This document shows positions 6,327 to 14,716 of a DNA stretch of 44,500 nucleotides, in pieces (the first letter of the stretch is position 1; every line of letters begins with the position of its first letter). The DNA lies in contig CANLSH010000028.1 of the NCBI GenBank assembly GCA_947493705.1, forward strand, positions 1-44,500. The letters run 5' to 3'. The position numbers and the translations under genes are program-made. Under the pieces are notes generated by a model. That model was given only the letters and a program-made list of their open reading frames with translations. It was not told the origin of the DNA and did not search any database. The stretch comes from an uncultured Arachnia sp. (GTDB taxonomy: Bacteria; Actinomycetota; Actinomycetes; Propionibacteriales; Propionibacteriaceae).

Positions 6327-8177
6327 TCAGTGGTCACCACGTGTAGGCCTGTTGCTCTTGCGATTGGATTCGCCAGCTTCGGTGAGCTCAATCAGCTGGC
6401 CGGAAATCCGGGTGGAGCGCAGCTTGTCCCACGCACCGGGTGGCAACCTTTTGGGCAGTTCGACCAGCGAGTAGTCCATGCGGATGTCGATGTGACCGAA
6501 GTCTCCACGCTCAAGCCCACCCTCGTTGGCGATGGCGCCGACGATCTGGCGTGGCTCCACTCGCTGGCGCTTCCCGACGGCGATCCGGTAGGTGGAGTAC
6601 TCCACGTCCGATCGGCCACGCCTGGGACCAGCCTCGCGACCCGGGCGATCGTCGCGCTTCCACTTCTGGCCGCTTTGCGCGCCACGGTCCCGATCGTCGT
6701 GGCGGGACCCACGACTCTCCTTGAACCCGCCGTCACGGTTCTTCCGATCCTCGAAGCGGGGGCGCTCCGGCTCCGGCTCCAGCAGCAGCGGCTGATCGCC
6801 GCGCAGCACCACGGCCAGGGCGGCGGCGACATCGACTTCCGGCACGTTGTACTCGCCCACATAATGGGCCACGACGTCGCGGAAGAAGTCCACCTTCTCC
6901 GAGGCGAGCGCCTGGGTGATGTCATCGTCGAAGCGGCTGAGGCGCGTCGCGTTCACGTCATCGACGCTTGGCAGCGACATCTGGGTCAGCGTGTTCTTGT
7001 TCGCCTTCTCTATGGCGCGCAGGAGGTGTCGCTCCCGGGGCGTGACGAAGGAAATGGCATCTCCGCTACGGCCTGCGCGTCCGGTGCGCCCGATGCGGTG
7101 GGTGTAGGACTCGGTATCGGTAGGAATGTCGTAGTTGATGACGTGACTGATGCGCTCCACATCCAGGCCTCGCGCGGCCACGTCGGTGGCGACGAGGATG
7201 TCGAGCTTCCCGGATTTGAGCTGCCCGACGGTGCGTTCGCGCTGCGCCTGGACGATGTCACCGTTGATGGCCATCGCGGAGAATCCGCGGGCACGGAGCT
7301 TCTCGGCCAGCATTTCCGTCTCGTTCTTGGTCCGGACGAAGACGATCATGCCTTCAAAGTTCTCCACCTCCAGAATGCGTGTCAGGGCATCCACCTTCTG
7401 TGGGTAGGACACCATGAGGTAGCGCTGGGTGATGTTGGGTGTGGTCTGCTTGGACGCCTTGACGGTGACTTCGACGGGGTCATCCAGATACTTCTTGGAG
7501 ATGCGGCGGATCTGGTTCGGCATCGTTGCGGAGAAAAGGGCGACGTGCTTCTCCGCAGGGGTGTCCTTCAGGATTGTCTCGACGTCTTCGGCGAAGCCCA
7601 TCTTGAGCATCTCGTCGGCCTCATCGAGCACTAGGAAGCGCAGCTCAGAGAGATCCAGCGTGCCCTTCTCCAGGTGATCCATGATGCGGCCGGGGGTGCC
7701 CACCACCACGTTGACGCCGCGACGCAGCGCGCTCAGCTGGACGCCATAGCCCTGGCCGCCGTACACCGGCAGCACATGGACGCCCGTCATTCGTGCGGCA
7801 TAGCTCTCGAAGGCCTCACACACCTGGAGTGCGAGTTCGCGGGTGGGCGCCAGCACGAGTGCCTGCGGCGTCTTCTGCTTCGGGTCGAGCTGGCTCAGAA
7901 TGGGCAGGGCGAACGCGGCAGTCTTGCCGGTACCTGTTTGCGCCAGGCCCACGACGTGACGCCCTTCGAGAAGGGCAGGGATGGTGGCGGACTGGATGGG
8001 GGAGGGGTGTTCGTAGCCGAGATCCCTCACAGCGCGGACAAGACGGTCATCGAGACCGAAATCCGCAAACGTTTGTTCATCCTCGGCGCGCTCCGGTCCA
8101 TCTGCGGGGGGCGCCGCAGCGTGCCCCGCTGAGGGCTCTGGCGCAGTGGATGGGTTGGTTGTACTCTCGTCGCTCAC
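6327..8177 (-). CDS. deaD: DEAD-box ATP-dependent RNA helicase (DeaD/CsdA-like)
   Basis: The 616-residue protein has the full set of DEAD-box motifs in order: Q motif PSPIQ (58-62), motif I AQTGTGKT (79-86), Ia PTRELA (111-116), Ib TPGR (161-164), II DEAD (185-188), III SAT (216-218), V ATDVAARGLDV (330-340) and VI HRIGRTGR (360-367). A basic Arg/Asp/Gly-rich linker near 480-525 is followed by a C-terminal domain (YRIAVGKRQRVEPRQIVGAI) like the DbpA RNA-binding fold. Such helicases unwind structured RNA in ribosome assembly and at low temperature. The start is GTG 8177, 6 nt after a -10-like TACCGT. Whether it is the DeaD or the CsdA orthologue is not settled by sequence alone. Confidence 0.95.
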   Translation of the reverse strand: MSDESTTNPSTAPEPSAGHAAAPPADGPERAEDEQTFADFGLDDRLVRAVRDLGYEHPSPIQSATIPALLEGRHVVGLAQTGTGKTAAFALPILSQLDPKQKTPQALVLAPTRELALQVCEAFESYAARMTGVHVLPVYGGQGYGVQLSALRRGVNVVVGTPGRIMDHLEKGTLDLSELRFLVLDEADEMLKMGFAEDVETILKDTPAEKHVALFSATMPNQIRRISKKYLDDPVEVTVKASKQTTPNITQRYLMVSYPQKVDALTRILEVENFEGMIVFVRTKNETEMLAEKLRARGFSAMAINGDIVQAQRERTVGQLKSGKLDILVATDVAARGLDVERISHVINYDIPTDTESYTHRIGRTGRAGRSGDAISFVTPRERHLLRAIEKANKNTLTQMSLPSVDDVNATRLSRFDDDITQALASEKVDFFRDVVAHYVGEYNVPEVDVAAALAVVLRGDQPLLLEPEPERPRFEDRKNRDGGFKESRGSRHDDRDRGAQSGQKWKRDDRPGREAGPRRGRSDVEYSTYRIAVGKRQRVEPRQIVGAIANEGGLERGDFGHIDIRMDYSLVELPKRLPPGAWDKLRSTRISGQLIELTEAGESNRKSNRPTRGDH

Positions 8178-8183
8178 CCCATG

Positions 8184-8189
8184 ACGGTA
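8184..8189 (-). promoter_or_regulatory. -10 box of the helicase gene (leaderless)
   Basis: On the minus strand TACCGT lies 6 nt before the GTG start at 8177. No Shine-Dalgarno is present, which agrees with a leaderless transcript. Confidence 0.45.
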
Positions 8190-8246
8190 GTGCGTAGAAG
8201 CGCCTGACGCGAGCCCTGACCATGAAACGTGGATACACGCCGCAGA

Positions 8247-9956
8247 TCAGGCGTCCAAGGACTCGAGCCACTCGCGGACGGCGTAGGTGGCGCGGACGTC
8301 ATCCTCGTTGTACTGGAGAACGCGTGTCCGGGCAGCGGAGCGTTGCGTGTGGTCCCGGGAATCCAGAGCGTTCTGGTACCAGGTCTGGGACGCAAGGCCG
8401 TTGGGTTCTTCGTCGCGCCAGGCGAAACCGGCGCCCTCGGTAGCCACCACTTTCAGACCCAGACCGTCAACGGCCACCATGGAATCACGAACGTAGCCGA
8501 ACAGATCCACGAAGTGCGCCCGGAAGAGGTCACAGGCGGCGAGCAGATCAGGGTCCTGGCTGCGTTCAGCCAGCCGTCGCATGTGAACGGTCTCGTAGTC
8601 GCTGTAGTGGTAGACGCGAAGCCCCGGATGCTTCTCCACCATCTCCAGCAGCCATCGGGCGAAGGAGGCGGCCAGCTCCACTTCCGTGGCGGGGGAGAGA
8701 GCATCGAATGAGCTCTCATGGTGGAAGTACTGCTCTCCCGTGCTCCTGTTCGTGACGAGCGCTCCCCACAGGTAGGTGATGTCACCCTCGGCGGTCTCGA
8801 TGTCGAAATCGATCTCCACTTCGGCGCGAGGCACGCCTATCGGTTCTTCGGAGAGGCGCTCCAGAGTCACGCCATCGGCGAGCATGCGCGCACGTCGTGC
8901 CGCTTGCCGCAGCCGGGACGCGGACCGGTCACGATGCGATGTCAGCGGTAAGTAGGCGGGCAGAATTTCCTCGACATCCGCGCCAGCGAGCTCATGCACC
9001 GTGCGGATCCCCAGCGACACGAGCGCCTGCAGTTCGCGGACGTCGAGGGGCGCCTTGGAGATCCTGAGAGAGAGATCATCATCATCCATTTGTTTGCGAC
9101 AGGTGTCCCACCATGCACACCATTCGCACTCCCGGATGCGGATGGGGCGCACCACGGGTGCCAGGTCCGGATTCTGCCCCAGCGCCTCCGCCTGCTCCGC
9201 CACGTGCACACGGAAGCCATGCTCGTGGTCATAGCGTTCCAGCGCCGAACGCAAGCGATGGCCGGAGCTGGCCGTGCGGGAGAAGGTGCGGATGAAGCGG
9301 TGGTCCAGATTCACCCAGGTGACGACGGTCCCATTGCCCTCGCGGGGCAGTCTGTCCGTGCCGATGACGCCGGCAAGGCGCTCAGAGGAGGCATGTCCGC
9401 TTGCCTCCAGTAGGCGCCAATGGTGTGAGAGTTCCAGCAGGGCGCCTTCGCGACGCGTCCGGTATCGCAAGCCTGACAGGGCATCGCGCTTGTGCAGATT
9501 GTGCAGTGTGGAGTATTCGAGATCTGCGCCACCCGTCTGCTTCTCCAGCACGAGGTAGGGCTTGATTCGCACCGGTAGATATCCGGGCCGACCGTCCGGC
9601 GCGTTGGCTCCTCGCACCAGGAGATCGGGACGGCCGCTGCGGTGGGCCTCCAGGTCGAGAGGCAGGACCCCGCCGATGATGATGGGCGCCCCATCCTCCA
9701 TGGCTGCGACGCAGGCGGTTTCGAGTTCGGTCCACCCGGCTCCGCCCAGCCACTGTTCTCGCAGATCCACCGTGTCGGGGTTGCGGTGGACGATGGCGTT
9801 CAGTGTCAGGTCGCGAAAGTCTCTGCCGCCGTCGAAGGATTCCCGCAGTGATTCGTCCAGCGGAGCTGCTGGCTTGTCGAGCCTGGGATTGAAAGCGTTG
9901 TGTGTCTTGACCGGGCAACTGCGCGCGGCGTAGGCATCCAGGACGAATTCCGCCAT
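8247..9956 (-). CDS. TM0106-like RecB-family nuclease with C-terminal RNase H-like domain
   Basis: The 569-residue protein combines two nuclease folds. The N-terminal half resembles the RecB/Cas4 PD-(D/E)xK group: a first Cys near residue 14 (SCPVKTHNAF), GRPDLLVR for the core Asp, then YLPVRIKPY, and a C-x2-C-x5-C group (CEWCAWWDTC). The four Cys could hold a 4Fe-4S cluster as in AddB/Cas4-like proteins. The C-terminal half has DFDIET, HYSDYE and YNEDDVRATYAVREWL, the acidic pattern of RNase H-like/DEDD exonucleases (YprB type). The expected D/E-x-K reads R-I-K here, so the first site may be altered. ATG 9956 is chosen because it overlaps the menG stop (TGATG) and GGAAG stands just upstream. 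The role is unknown. Confidence 0.82.
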   Translation of the reverse strand: MAEFVLDAYAARSCPVKTHNAFNPRLDKPAAPLDESLRESFDGGRDFRDLTLNAIVHRNPDTVDLREQWLGGAGWTELETACVAAMEDGAPIIIGGVLPLDLEAHRSGRPDLLVRGANAPDGRPGYLPVRIKPYLVLEKQTGGADLEYSTLHNLHKRDALSGLRYRTRREGALLELSHHWRLLEASGHASSERLAGVIGTDRLPREGNGTVVTWVNLDHRFIRTFSRTASSGHRLRSALERYDHEHGFRVHVAEQAEALGQNPDLAPVVRPIRIRECEWCAWWDTCRKQMDDDDLSLRISKAPLDVRELQALVSLGIRTVHELAGADVEEILPAYLPLTSHRDRSASRLRQAARRARMLADGVTLERLSEEPIGVPRAEVEIDFDIETAEGDITYLWGALVTNRSTGEQYFHHESSFDALSPATEVELAASFARWLLEMVEKHPGLRVYHYSDYETVHMRRLAERSQDPDLLAACDLFRAHFVDLFGYVRDSMVAVDGLGLKVVATEGAGFAWRDEEPNGLASQTWYQNALDSRDHTQRSAARTRVLQYNEDDVRATYAVREWLESLDA

Positions 9957-10651
9957 CACTGCTTCCATCCTCGGTGCAGCGCCACAATCCCGCCCGCCAG
10001 GTTGCGCCACTCGACGTCGCGCCATCCGGCATCGCTCATCACATCTGCGAGGCCATCCTGACGCGGCCACGCGAGGATGGATTCCGCGAGGTAACCGTAG
10101 GCGGCGGGGTTGCTGGAGACCTTGGCGGCCAGGGGCACGATCCTCAACGCCACGTGTTCATAGAGCCACCGAAATGCCGGATGGGTGGGGGTGGAGAACT
10201 CCGCGATGACGACACGCCCACCGGGCTTTGTCACCCGAAGCATCTCGCGCAGGGCCGAGGCGGTGTGCTCCACGTTCCGCAGTCCGTAGGAGATGGTCAC
10301 GGCGTCGAAGGATTCGTCGAAGTAGGGGAGTTGGGTGGCATCTCCCGCGACGAAGTGGAGATCCGGCTGTTGCTTCTTGCCCACACGGAGCATGCCCATG
10401 CTGATGTCTGTGGGGAAAACCGCAGCTCCGGCCTCAGCGAAAGGCGCCGACGAGGTGCCGGTCCCCGCTGCGATATCGAGGATGCTCTCGCCCCGAGTGG
10501 GTGCGATGGCGGCGGTGGTGCGGCGTCGCCATCCCCCGACCAGCCCGAGCGTCAAGACGTCGTTCAGGAGGTCATAGCGCTGGGCCACACCGTCGAACAT
10601 GGCGGCAACCTCTGATCGACGTTTGCCCAGGCTGGCGCGTGTGTTCTCCAT
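9956..10651 (-). CDS. menG: Demethylmenaquinone methyltransferase
   Basis: MenG (UbiE family) adds the C-methyl group from SAM to demethylmenaquinone, the last ring step of menaquinone synthesis. The 231-residue protein starts MENTRASLGKRRSEVAAMFDGVA, matching the family N-terminus. It has YDLLNDVLTLGL and WRRRT, motif I ILDIAAGTGT near 65-74, the acidic PTDIS loop, ISYGLRNVE and KPGGRVVIAEFSTP, all typical of MenG/UbiE. The start at 10651 lies 7 nt after TAGGGT. An ATG at 10669 would overlap that box. The stop overlaps the start of the nuclease gene by one base. Its place in a menaquinone and complex I neighbourhood supports the assignment over ubiquinone synthesis. Confidence 0.94.
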   Translation of the reverse strand: MENTRASLGKRRSEVAAMFDGVAQRYDLLNDVLTLGLVGGWRRRTTAAIAPTRGESILDIAAGTGTSSAPFAEAGAAVFPTDISMGMLRVGKKQQPDLHFVAGDATQLPYFDESFDAVTISYGLRNVEHTASALREMLRVTKPGGRVVIAEFSTPTHPAFRWLYEHVALRIVPLAAKVSSNPAAYGYLAESILAWPRQDGLADVMSDAGWRDVEWRNLAGGIVALHRGWKQ

Positions 10652-10658
10652 ATCGATC

Positions 10659-10664
10659 ACCCTA
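10659..10664 (-). promoter_or_regulatory. -10 box of menG (leaderless)
   Basis: On the minus strand TAGGGT stands 7 nt before ATG 10651. The divergent ABC gene has its own box about 100 bp away. Confidence 0.45.
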
Positions 10665-10758
10665 CCCATCCACCACTGACCAATTCTGTCCGCGACGCCG
10701 CCCTGCGCCGCGATGACCGGGTCCGGTACGGCAGTTTTCCCACCGGTAACCGATGGTG

Positions 10759-10764
10759 GACAAT
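10759..10764 (+). promoter_or_regulatory. -10-like box of the ABC operon (leaderless)
   Basis: GACAAT lies 6 nt before GTG 10771. Only its first base departs from TANNNT. It overlaps the right part of a short inverted repeat (CCACC 10740-10744, GGTGG 10755-10759). Confidence 0.35.
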
Positions 10765-10770
10765 GGCCAC

Positions 10771-11415
10771 GTGGCTAAACGTGAACAGGTCCTGAAGGTC
10801 GAAAAACTCAAGAAGGCATATGGACCGGTGACGATCATCGATGGGTTTGATCTGGGTGTGCACGCCGGGGAGGCGGTGGCGCTGACTGGACGCAACGGTG
10901 CGGGCAAGTCCACGGTCCTGAGATGCCTCGTGGGAGCTGACCGGCCGGATGACGGATCCATCACCGTGTGCGGCACCCGGATGAGCGAGACCAGCGCGGA
11001 GATCCGGCGCATGGTGGCAACAGTCATCGATGATCTGGATTTCTTTCCCGATCTCTCCGTGGTGGAACACCTGGACCTCCTCGCGCGTGCCCACGGCATC
11101 GATGACCCGGACTCCCTCGTGGACGAGGTTCTCGACGAAGTGCAGCTGGTTCCCCAGGCCAGTCAGCTTCCGAGCACCCTGTCCTCCGGTCAGCGTCGGC
11201 GACTCGCGCTGGCCACCGCGTTCGTGCGACCGCGCCGACTCCTGGTGCTCGATGAACCCGAACAACGCCTCGATGTCGAAGGCGTGCAATGGCTGGGGCG
11301 CAGGCTGAAATCGGACCTTGCTGATGGTCTCGCGATCGTGCTGGCCAGTCACGAGCCCGCGCTGCTGGAGGCCATCGGTGCCCGAGAAGTACGGCTGGGA
11401 GGACCGCGAGCATGA
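10771..11415 (+). CDS. ABC transporter ATP-binding protein
   Basis: The 214-residue nucleotide-binding subunit has Walker A GRNGAGKST, a signature written LSSGQRRRLALA (Ser in place of the first Gly of LSGGQ), Walker B RLLVLDEPE and the H-loop His in LASHEPALL. It is short, as in exporters made of separate ATPase and permease proteins. GTG 10771 is preferred, as it follows a -10-like box by 6 nt. ATG 10753, six codons upstream, is in frame. The gene overlaps the permease gene by 4 nt (ATGA), so the two form one transporter. The substrate is not apparent; the neighbours are menaquinone genes transcribed the other way. Confidence 0.92.
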   Translation: MAKREQVLKVEKLKKAYGPVTIIDGFDLGVHAGEAVALTGRNGAGKSTVLRCLVGADRPDDGSITVCGTRMSETSAEIRRMVATVIDDLDFFPDLSVVEHLDLLARAHGIDDPDSLVDEVLDEVQLVPQASQLPSTLSSGQRRRLALATAFVRPRRLLVLDEPEQRLDVEGVQWLGRRLKSDLADGLAIVLASHEPALLEAIGAREVRLGGPRA

Positions 11416-13043
11416 GTTTCGTCGACGAGAAATTTGGAGAGATCGGCCAGGCCGACGAACGCCAGCTGAAGCTCCTCATGAGGGACTGGCGCCGCGGACG
11501 CGCTGACCGGAACCTGCTGGAAGCTTTTCAGGACGCCTACGTGATGGTGTTCGGCGTCGTGCTCATCGGCGCCATGCTGATCAGCGGCATCATCCAGGCG
11601 CAGCAGTCAGTTTCCGGCTGCGATACGGACCAATGTCTGGCAGCGCGCGGACTGTTGCCGTGGGCCGCTGTGGCGTCCATCCTCGCCTTCACCCTCCTGG
11701 TGTGCAGGATGTTCGGCCCCATCGTGGCCTCAGCGGCCGAGGGATTCTGGCTCATGGACGGTCCGCTGGACCGTCGACGGCTCCTGCGTGGACGACTCGT
11801 CTCGGCTCTGAGTGTCGCGCTCGCGGCCGGTGCGCTCTTCGGTGCACTCGTGGCGGCGTTGACCGGTTCTGGGATGCTCAACGTTCTCATCTGGGCCGCC
11901 GCGGCAGGTCTCGGTGCGTTCGGCCTCACCGCTTTCGCTGCGGCTGAACAAGGCGTTGAGCGTCGATGGATCACGGCGACGCTCCAGTGGCTGGTGGGGG
12001 CCGCGGCGGTGGTGACGCTTCTGGCTCTGGTGGGTATCGCAGCTGGATTACTGTCCGCCGAGCCCCTGGAAGAACTCAGCGTGAACTTTGCCTGGATCAT
12101 CGCGGGAGCTGGCCTGCTCCTCGGACTGATCTCCGGCGTGATGGCGTCCCTGCGACTCCGCAACATTCGGCGCCAGCGTTTGACCGCCGGTAGCTCGCTC
12201 ATTGCCGGTATGCAGGGCGCGGCATTCGCCATGGACTTCGCGCTGGTGAGAGACATCCTCGTCGAGGACAAGGCCAAGAGGAAGGGACACGTGCGCGCGA
12301 CCCGCGGCGTGGGCCTCGGGACGACAGCTCTGATCATGCGCGACGTGCAGCGCCTCTGGCGCGACCCGCTGCCCCTGGCGCTGTGGCTGGCCACCATGGT
12401 GGTGCCCTATGCCGTGCAGGCGCTGGGCATCTCCCAGGTCAATCCGCCCATTTCAGCGCTGGTGCTCATGGTTGCGCTCATCGGGTTCTGCAACTCGCTG
12501 CGCGTCCTCAGCCGCACCAAGGGTCTCCAACGCTGTTTCCCCTTTGATCCCGGCAAGATCAAGACCGCCACCATGGTGGTACCCGCCGCTCTGGCGCTCA
12601 TCTGGGGCATTGCCACCGCCCCCGCCTTCATCGGTGGTTTGGACGGGGAGAACGTGGTTCTCTCCGGTATGACGGCCGCTCTCATCACCGCGCTGGCAGG
12701 ATTCCTGGCCACCATTCGCTGGGTGTCGGCGAAGCCTGCGGACTACGGAGGCCCCATCGTCTCCGCCGGCGTCGCTGCCCTGCCGCCCGGCTTGATGTTC
12801 TCGGTCCTGCGGGGAATCGACATGGTGGCGCTCGTCACACTGCCGATCGTGTTTGGTTGGCCTGCCTGGATCTCGCTCATCATCGCCGTCATCGCTTTCG
12901 GTTTCCTGCGCAGCGGGTTGGACCGCGAGGCCATGATGGAGCAGCAGAAGGAACAGCAGAAGATACTGGAGGCGGAGAAGGCCAAACGCAAGGGTGGCGC
13001 CACCTCGGGCGGAGAGAAGATCAAGGTCCAGCGACGCCGCTGA
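11412..13043 (+). CDS. ABC transporter permease-like membrane protein (DUF6297-like)
   Basis: The 543-residue integral membrane protein has about twelve hydrophobic segments in two halves, split by a hydrophilic stretch near residues 255-300 (VRDILVEDKAKRKGHVRATRG). It ends in a charged, Lys/Gln-rich tail that may form a coiled coil (MMEQQKEQQKILEAEKAKRK, about 510-530). Overlap with the ATPase gene by ATGA identifies it as the membrane partner. The overall look matches an uncharacterised actinobacterial family that I believe is DUF6297, named from memory. It probably exports a lipid, peptide or drug, but nothing in the sequence fixes the cargo. The gene is convergent with menF. Confidence 0.85.
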   Translation: MSFVDEKFGEIGQADERQLKLLMRDWRRGRADRNLLEAFQDAYVMVFGVVLIGAMLISGIIQAQQSVSGCDTDQCLAARGLLPWAAVASILAFTLLVCRMFGPIVASAAEGFWLMDGPLDRRRLLRGRLVSALSVALAAGALFGALVAALTGSGMLNVLIWAAAAGLGAFGLTAFAAAEQGVERRWITATLQWLVGAAAVVTLLALVGIAAGLLSAEPLEELSVNFAWIIAGAGLLLGLISGVMASLRLRNIRRQRLTAGSSLIAGMQGAAFAMDFALVRDILVEDKAKRKGHVRATRGVGLGTTALIMRDVQRLWRDPLPLALWLATMVVPYAVQALGISQVNPPISALVLMVALIGFCNSLRVLSRTKGLQRCFPFDPGKIKTATMVVPAALALIWGIATAPAFIGGLDGENVVLSGMTAALITALAGFLATIRWVSAKPADYGGPIVSAGVAALPPGLMFSVLRGIDMVALVTLPIVFGWPAWISLIIAVIAFGFLRSGLDREAMMEQQKEQQKILEAEKAKRKGGATSGGEKIKVQRRR

Positions 13044-13224
13044 GCGTCACTGTCCCATCCGGGCGTGCCCCTTCGCCGGCCCCTGGACGCCCGCGCTGTT
13101 CTTCGGCGCCCGTCCTATCGCTCGACGCCGGGGTTATTGGGAGGGCGGCGACGATCAGGGCACAAGGAGGGCGTCGAGAACCAAAGACGGGCGTTGGGTC
13201 ACAAGGCGGGCGCGACGCTCTGCG
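13044..13224. other. Intergenic region with degenerate 19-20-bp repeats
   Basis: Between the convergent permease and menF genes, three loosely related units occur: CACAAGGAGGGCG (13161-13173), CCAAAGACGGGCG (13181-13193) and CACAAGGCGGGCG (13200-13212), spaced about 19-20 bp apart. GGGCGT (13061-13066) and ACGCCC (13087-13092) could pair as a weak terminator with a 20-nt loop. No gene was recognised. Confidence 0.4.
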
Positions 13225-14484
13225 TCACGACTCGGCGAGCCCGAGGGCCTGCAGCATCGGGAGGAACTTGGCCTGGGTTTCGGCGAGCTCCGCGGCAGGG
13301 TCTGAATCAGTGACGAGTCCACATCCGGCAAAGAGCTGGATGCTCTCTGGTGCGTCCTGCTTGATCTGGCCGCCACGCAACGCGATGGCCCACTCGCCGT
13401 CGCCGGAGGAATCAACCCATCCGACGGGGCCGGCGTATCGCCCGCGATCCATGGATTCCAGTTCGCTGATCATGTCACGCGCCGCGAAAGTGGGAGTTCC
13501 GCAGACCGCGGCGCTGGGATGAAGAGCTGCTGCCAGAGCAAGGGAGCTCGAATCCGGATCGGTCACACCTGTGATGTCGGTGGCCAGGTGCAGCACATTC
13601 GGCAGAGGGAGAACCGACGGCGCCTCCGGTACATTCATGGCCGAGCAGTAGGGCTCCAGGGCCCGTGCCACGGACTCGACGGCGAATTCGTGCTCCGCCA
13701 CGTCCTTCGACGAGGTGGCGAGCTCCGCTGCTTTCACGAGGCTGTTGGTGTTCCTGGGGTCCAATGACACGGTCCCTGCCAGCACGCGGGATGTCGCCAG
13801 CCCGCCCTGTCGACGGATCAACAATTCAGGTGTGGCTCCCACCATGCCGTCCACCAGATACGTCCAACATGTCGGATAACGATTCAACAGCCGATTGACC
13901 AGCCACCTGGCATCAAGGGGATGCTCGGCATGGACGAGCAGGTCCCGGGCGAGTACCACCTTGTCCACCTCGCCGCTGCGAATGAGCCGGATGACCTCGG
14001 CGACGATGTCCAGCCACACGCCCTCGGACATGGAGCCCTGCTGTAGTTGCAGACCCTGCGGGGCCTCCAGTGGTTCCCCTGGTGGCGGCAGATCAAGCGA
14101 GCGGGATCGATCTCCGATGACGGTCATCCAACACTGGCCACCACGCTTACCGATCACCACCTCCGGAACGGTGAGCACTGATCGTTCCTCAGAATGATCG
14201 GGATCGAAAGTGAAGGAGCCCACGGCGAGTGGGCTGGTGCCGTAGGCGCCGGGCAGTTCGGAGTCATGGTCGATGTTCTGCGCCACCTCGGCCCACCAGA
14301 CATCTGCCGCATCGGGGGAGTCCGTCTCAAACCGCGCCGCTTCTCCCAGCGCCACGAATCCCTCGCCCTTGCGGATGAAGGCTGCGGTGGGTCCGGAGAC
14401 GGTCAGGAACCGTTGCAGCAGCCCCGGATCGGGAATCGCCACCGTGGTGGCGCGCATGCGCTTGGTTCCGAAATCCAGACTCAC
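13225..14484 (-). CDS. menF: Isochorismate synthase
   Basis: MenF turns chorismate into isochorismate, the entry step of menaquinone synthesis. The 419-residue protein has the chorismate-binding fold: VDKVVLARDLL with the catalytic Lys region, VGATPELLIRR, LAGTV, the SSKDVAEHEFAV segment with metal-binding acids, LHPSAAVCGTPT and the hallmark ESMDRGRYAGPVGWVDSSGDGEWAIALR near the C-terminus. The last block and the menaquinone neighbourhood favour isochorismate synthase over anthranilate or aminodeoxychorismate synthase. The start is GTG 14484, 7 nt after TATCGT, so the message is probably leaderless. It is divergent from menJ. Confidence 0.92.
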   Translation of the reverse strand: MSLDFGTKRMRATTVAIPDPGLLQRFLTVSGPTAAFIRKGEGFVALGEAARFETDSPDAADVWWAEVAQNIDHDSELPGAYGTSPLAVGSFTFDPDHSEERSVLTVPEVVIGKRGGQCWMTVIGDRSRSLDLPPPGEPLEAPQGLQLQQGSMSEGVWLDIVAEVIRLIRSGEVDKVVLARDLLVHAEHPLDARWLVNRLLNRYPTCWTYLVDGMVGATPELLIRRQGGLATSRVLAGTVSLDPRNTNSLVKAAELATSSKDVAEHEFAVESVARALEPYCSAMNVPEAPSVLPLPNVLHLATDITGVTDPDSSSLALAAALHPSAAVCGTPTFAARDMISELESMDRGRYAGPVGWVDSSGDGEWAIALRGGQIKQDAPESIQLFAGCGLVTDSDPAAELAETQAKFLPMLQALGLAES

Positions 14485-14491
14485 CCGAGCG

Positions 14492-14497
14492 ACGATA
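14492..14497 (-). promoter_or_regulatory. -10 box of menF (leaderless)
   Basis: On the minus strand TATCGT lies 7 nt before GTG 14484, with no Shine-Dalgarno between. Confidence 0.45.
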
Positions 14498-14648
14498 GCT
14501 CAGTGGACGGCCGGCTCCTAAAACTCTCTCACCGATGACGCCGTGCCGCTCCGGTTGCCCACCGCCGCCCGATTAACGTGACGGTTTCATGCGCAAATCG
14601 CTCCTGTTGTGGCTTGTCGATGGGGAACTGCGCGGGCGGACCCACGGG

Positions 14649-14679
14649 TTGGTGATCGGGTGTGGAGACCGCCTAGACT
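14649..14679 (+). promoter_or_regulatory. Possible menJ promoter
   Basis: TTGGTG (14649-14654) and TAGACT (14674-14679), 19 bp apart, resemble -35 and -10 boxes. The start codon follows about 37 nt later behind a clear GAGGAG Shine-Dalgarno, so unlike its neighbours menJ would have a leadered message. Confidence 0.35.
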
Positions 14680-14716
14680 GGCCAACAATCAACGTGATTT
14701 TCTGTGAGGAGCCCCC

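Noticed and set aside
6291..7634. 447-residue plus-strand frame opposite the helicase
   Set aside because: The minus strand carries every DEAD-box motif in order, and the plus frame has none.
13155..13415. 86-residue minus-strand frame at the end of menF
   Set aside because: It overlaps the conserved menF C-terminus in another frame and has no ribosome site or domain.
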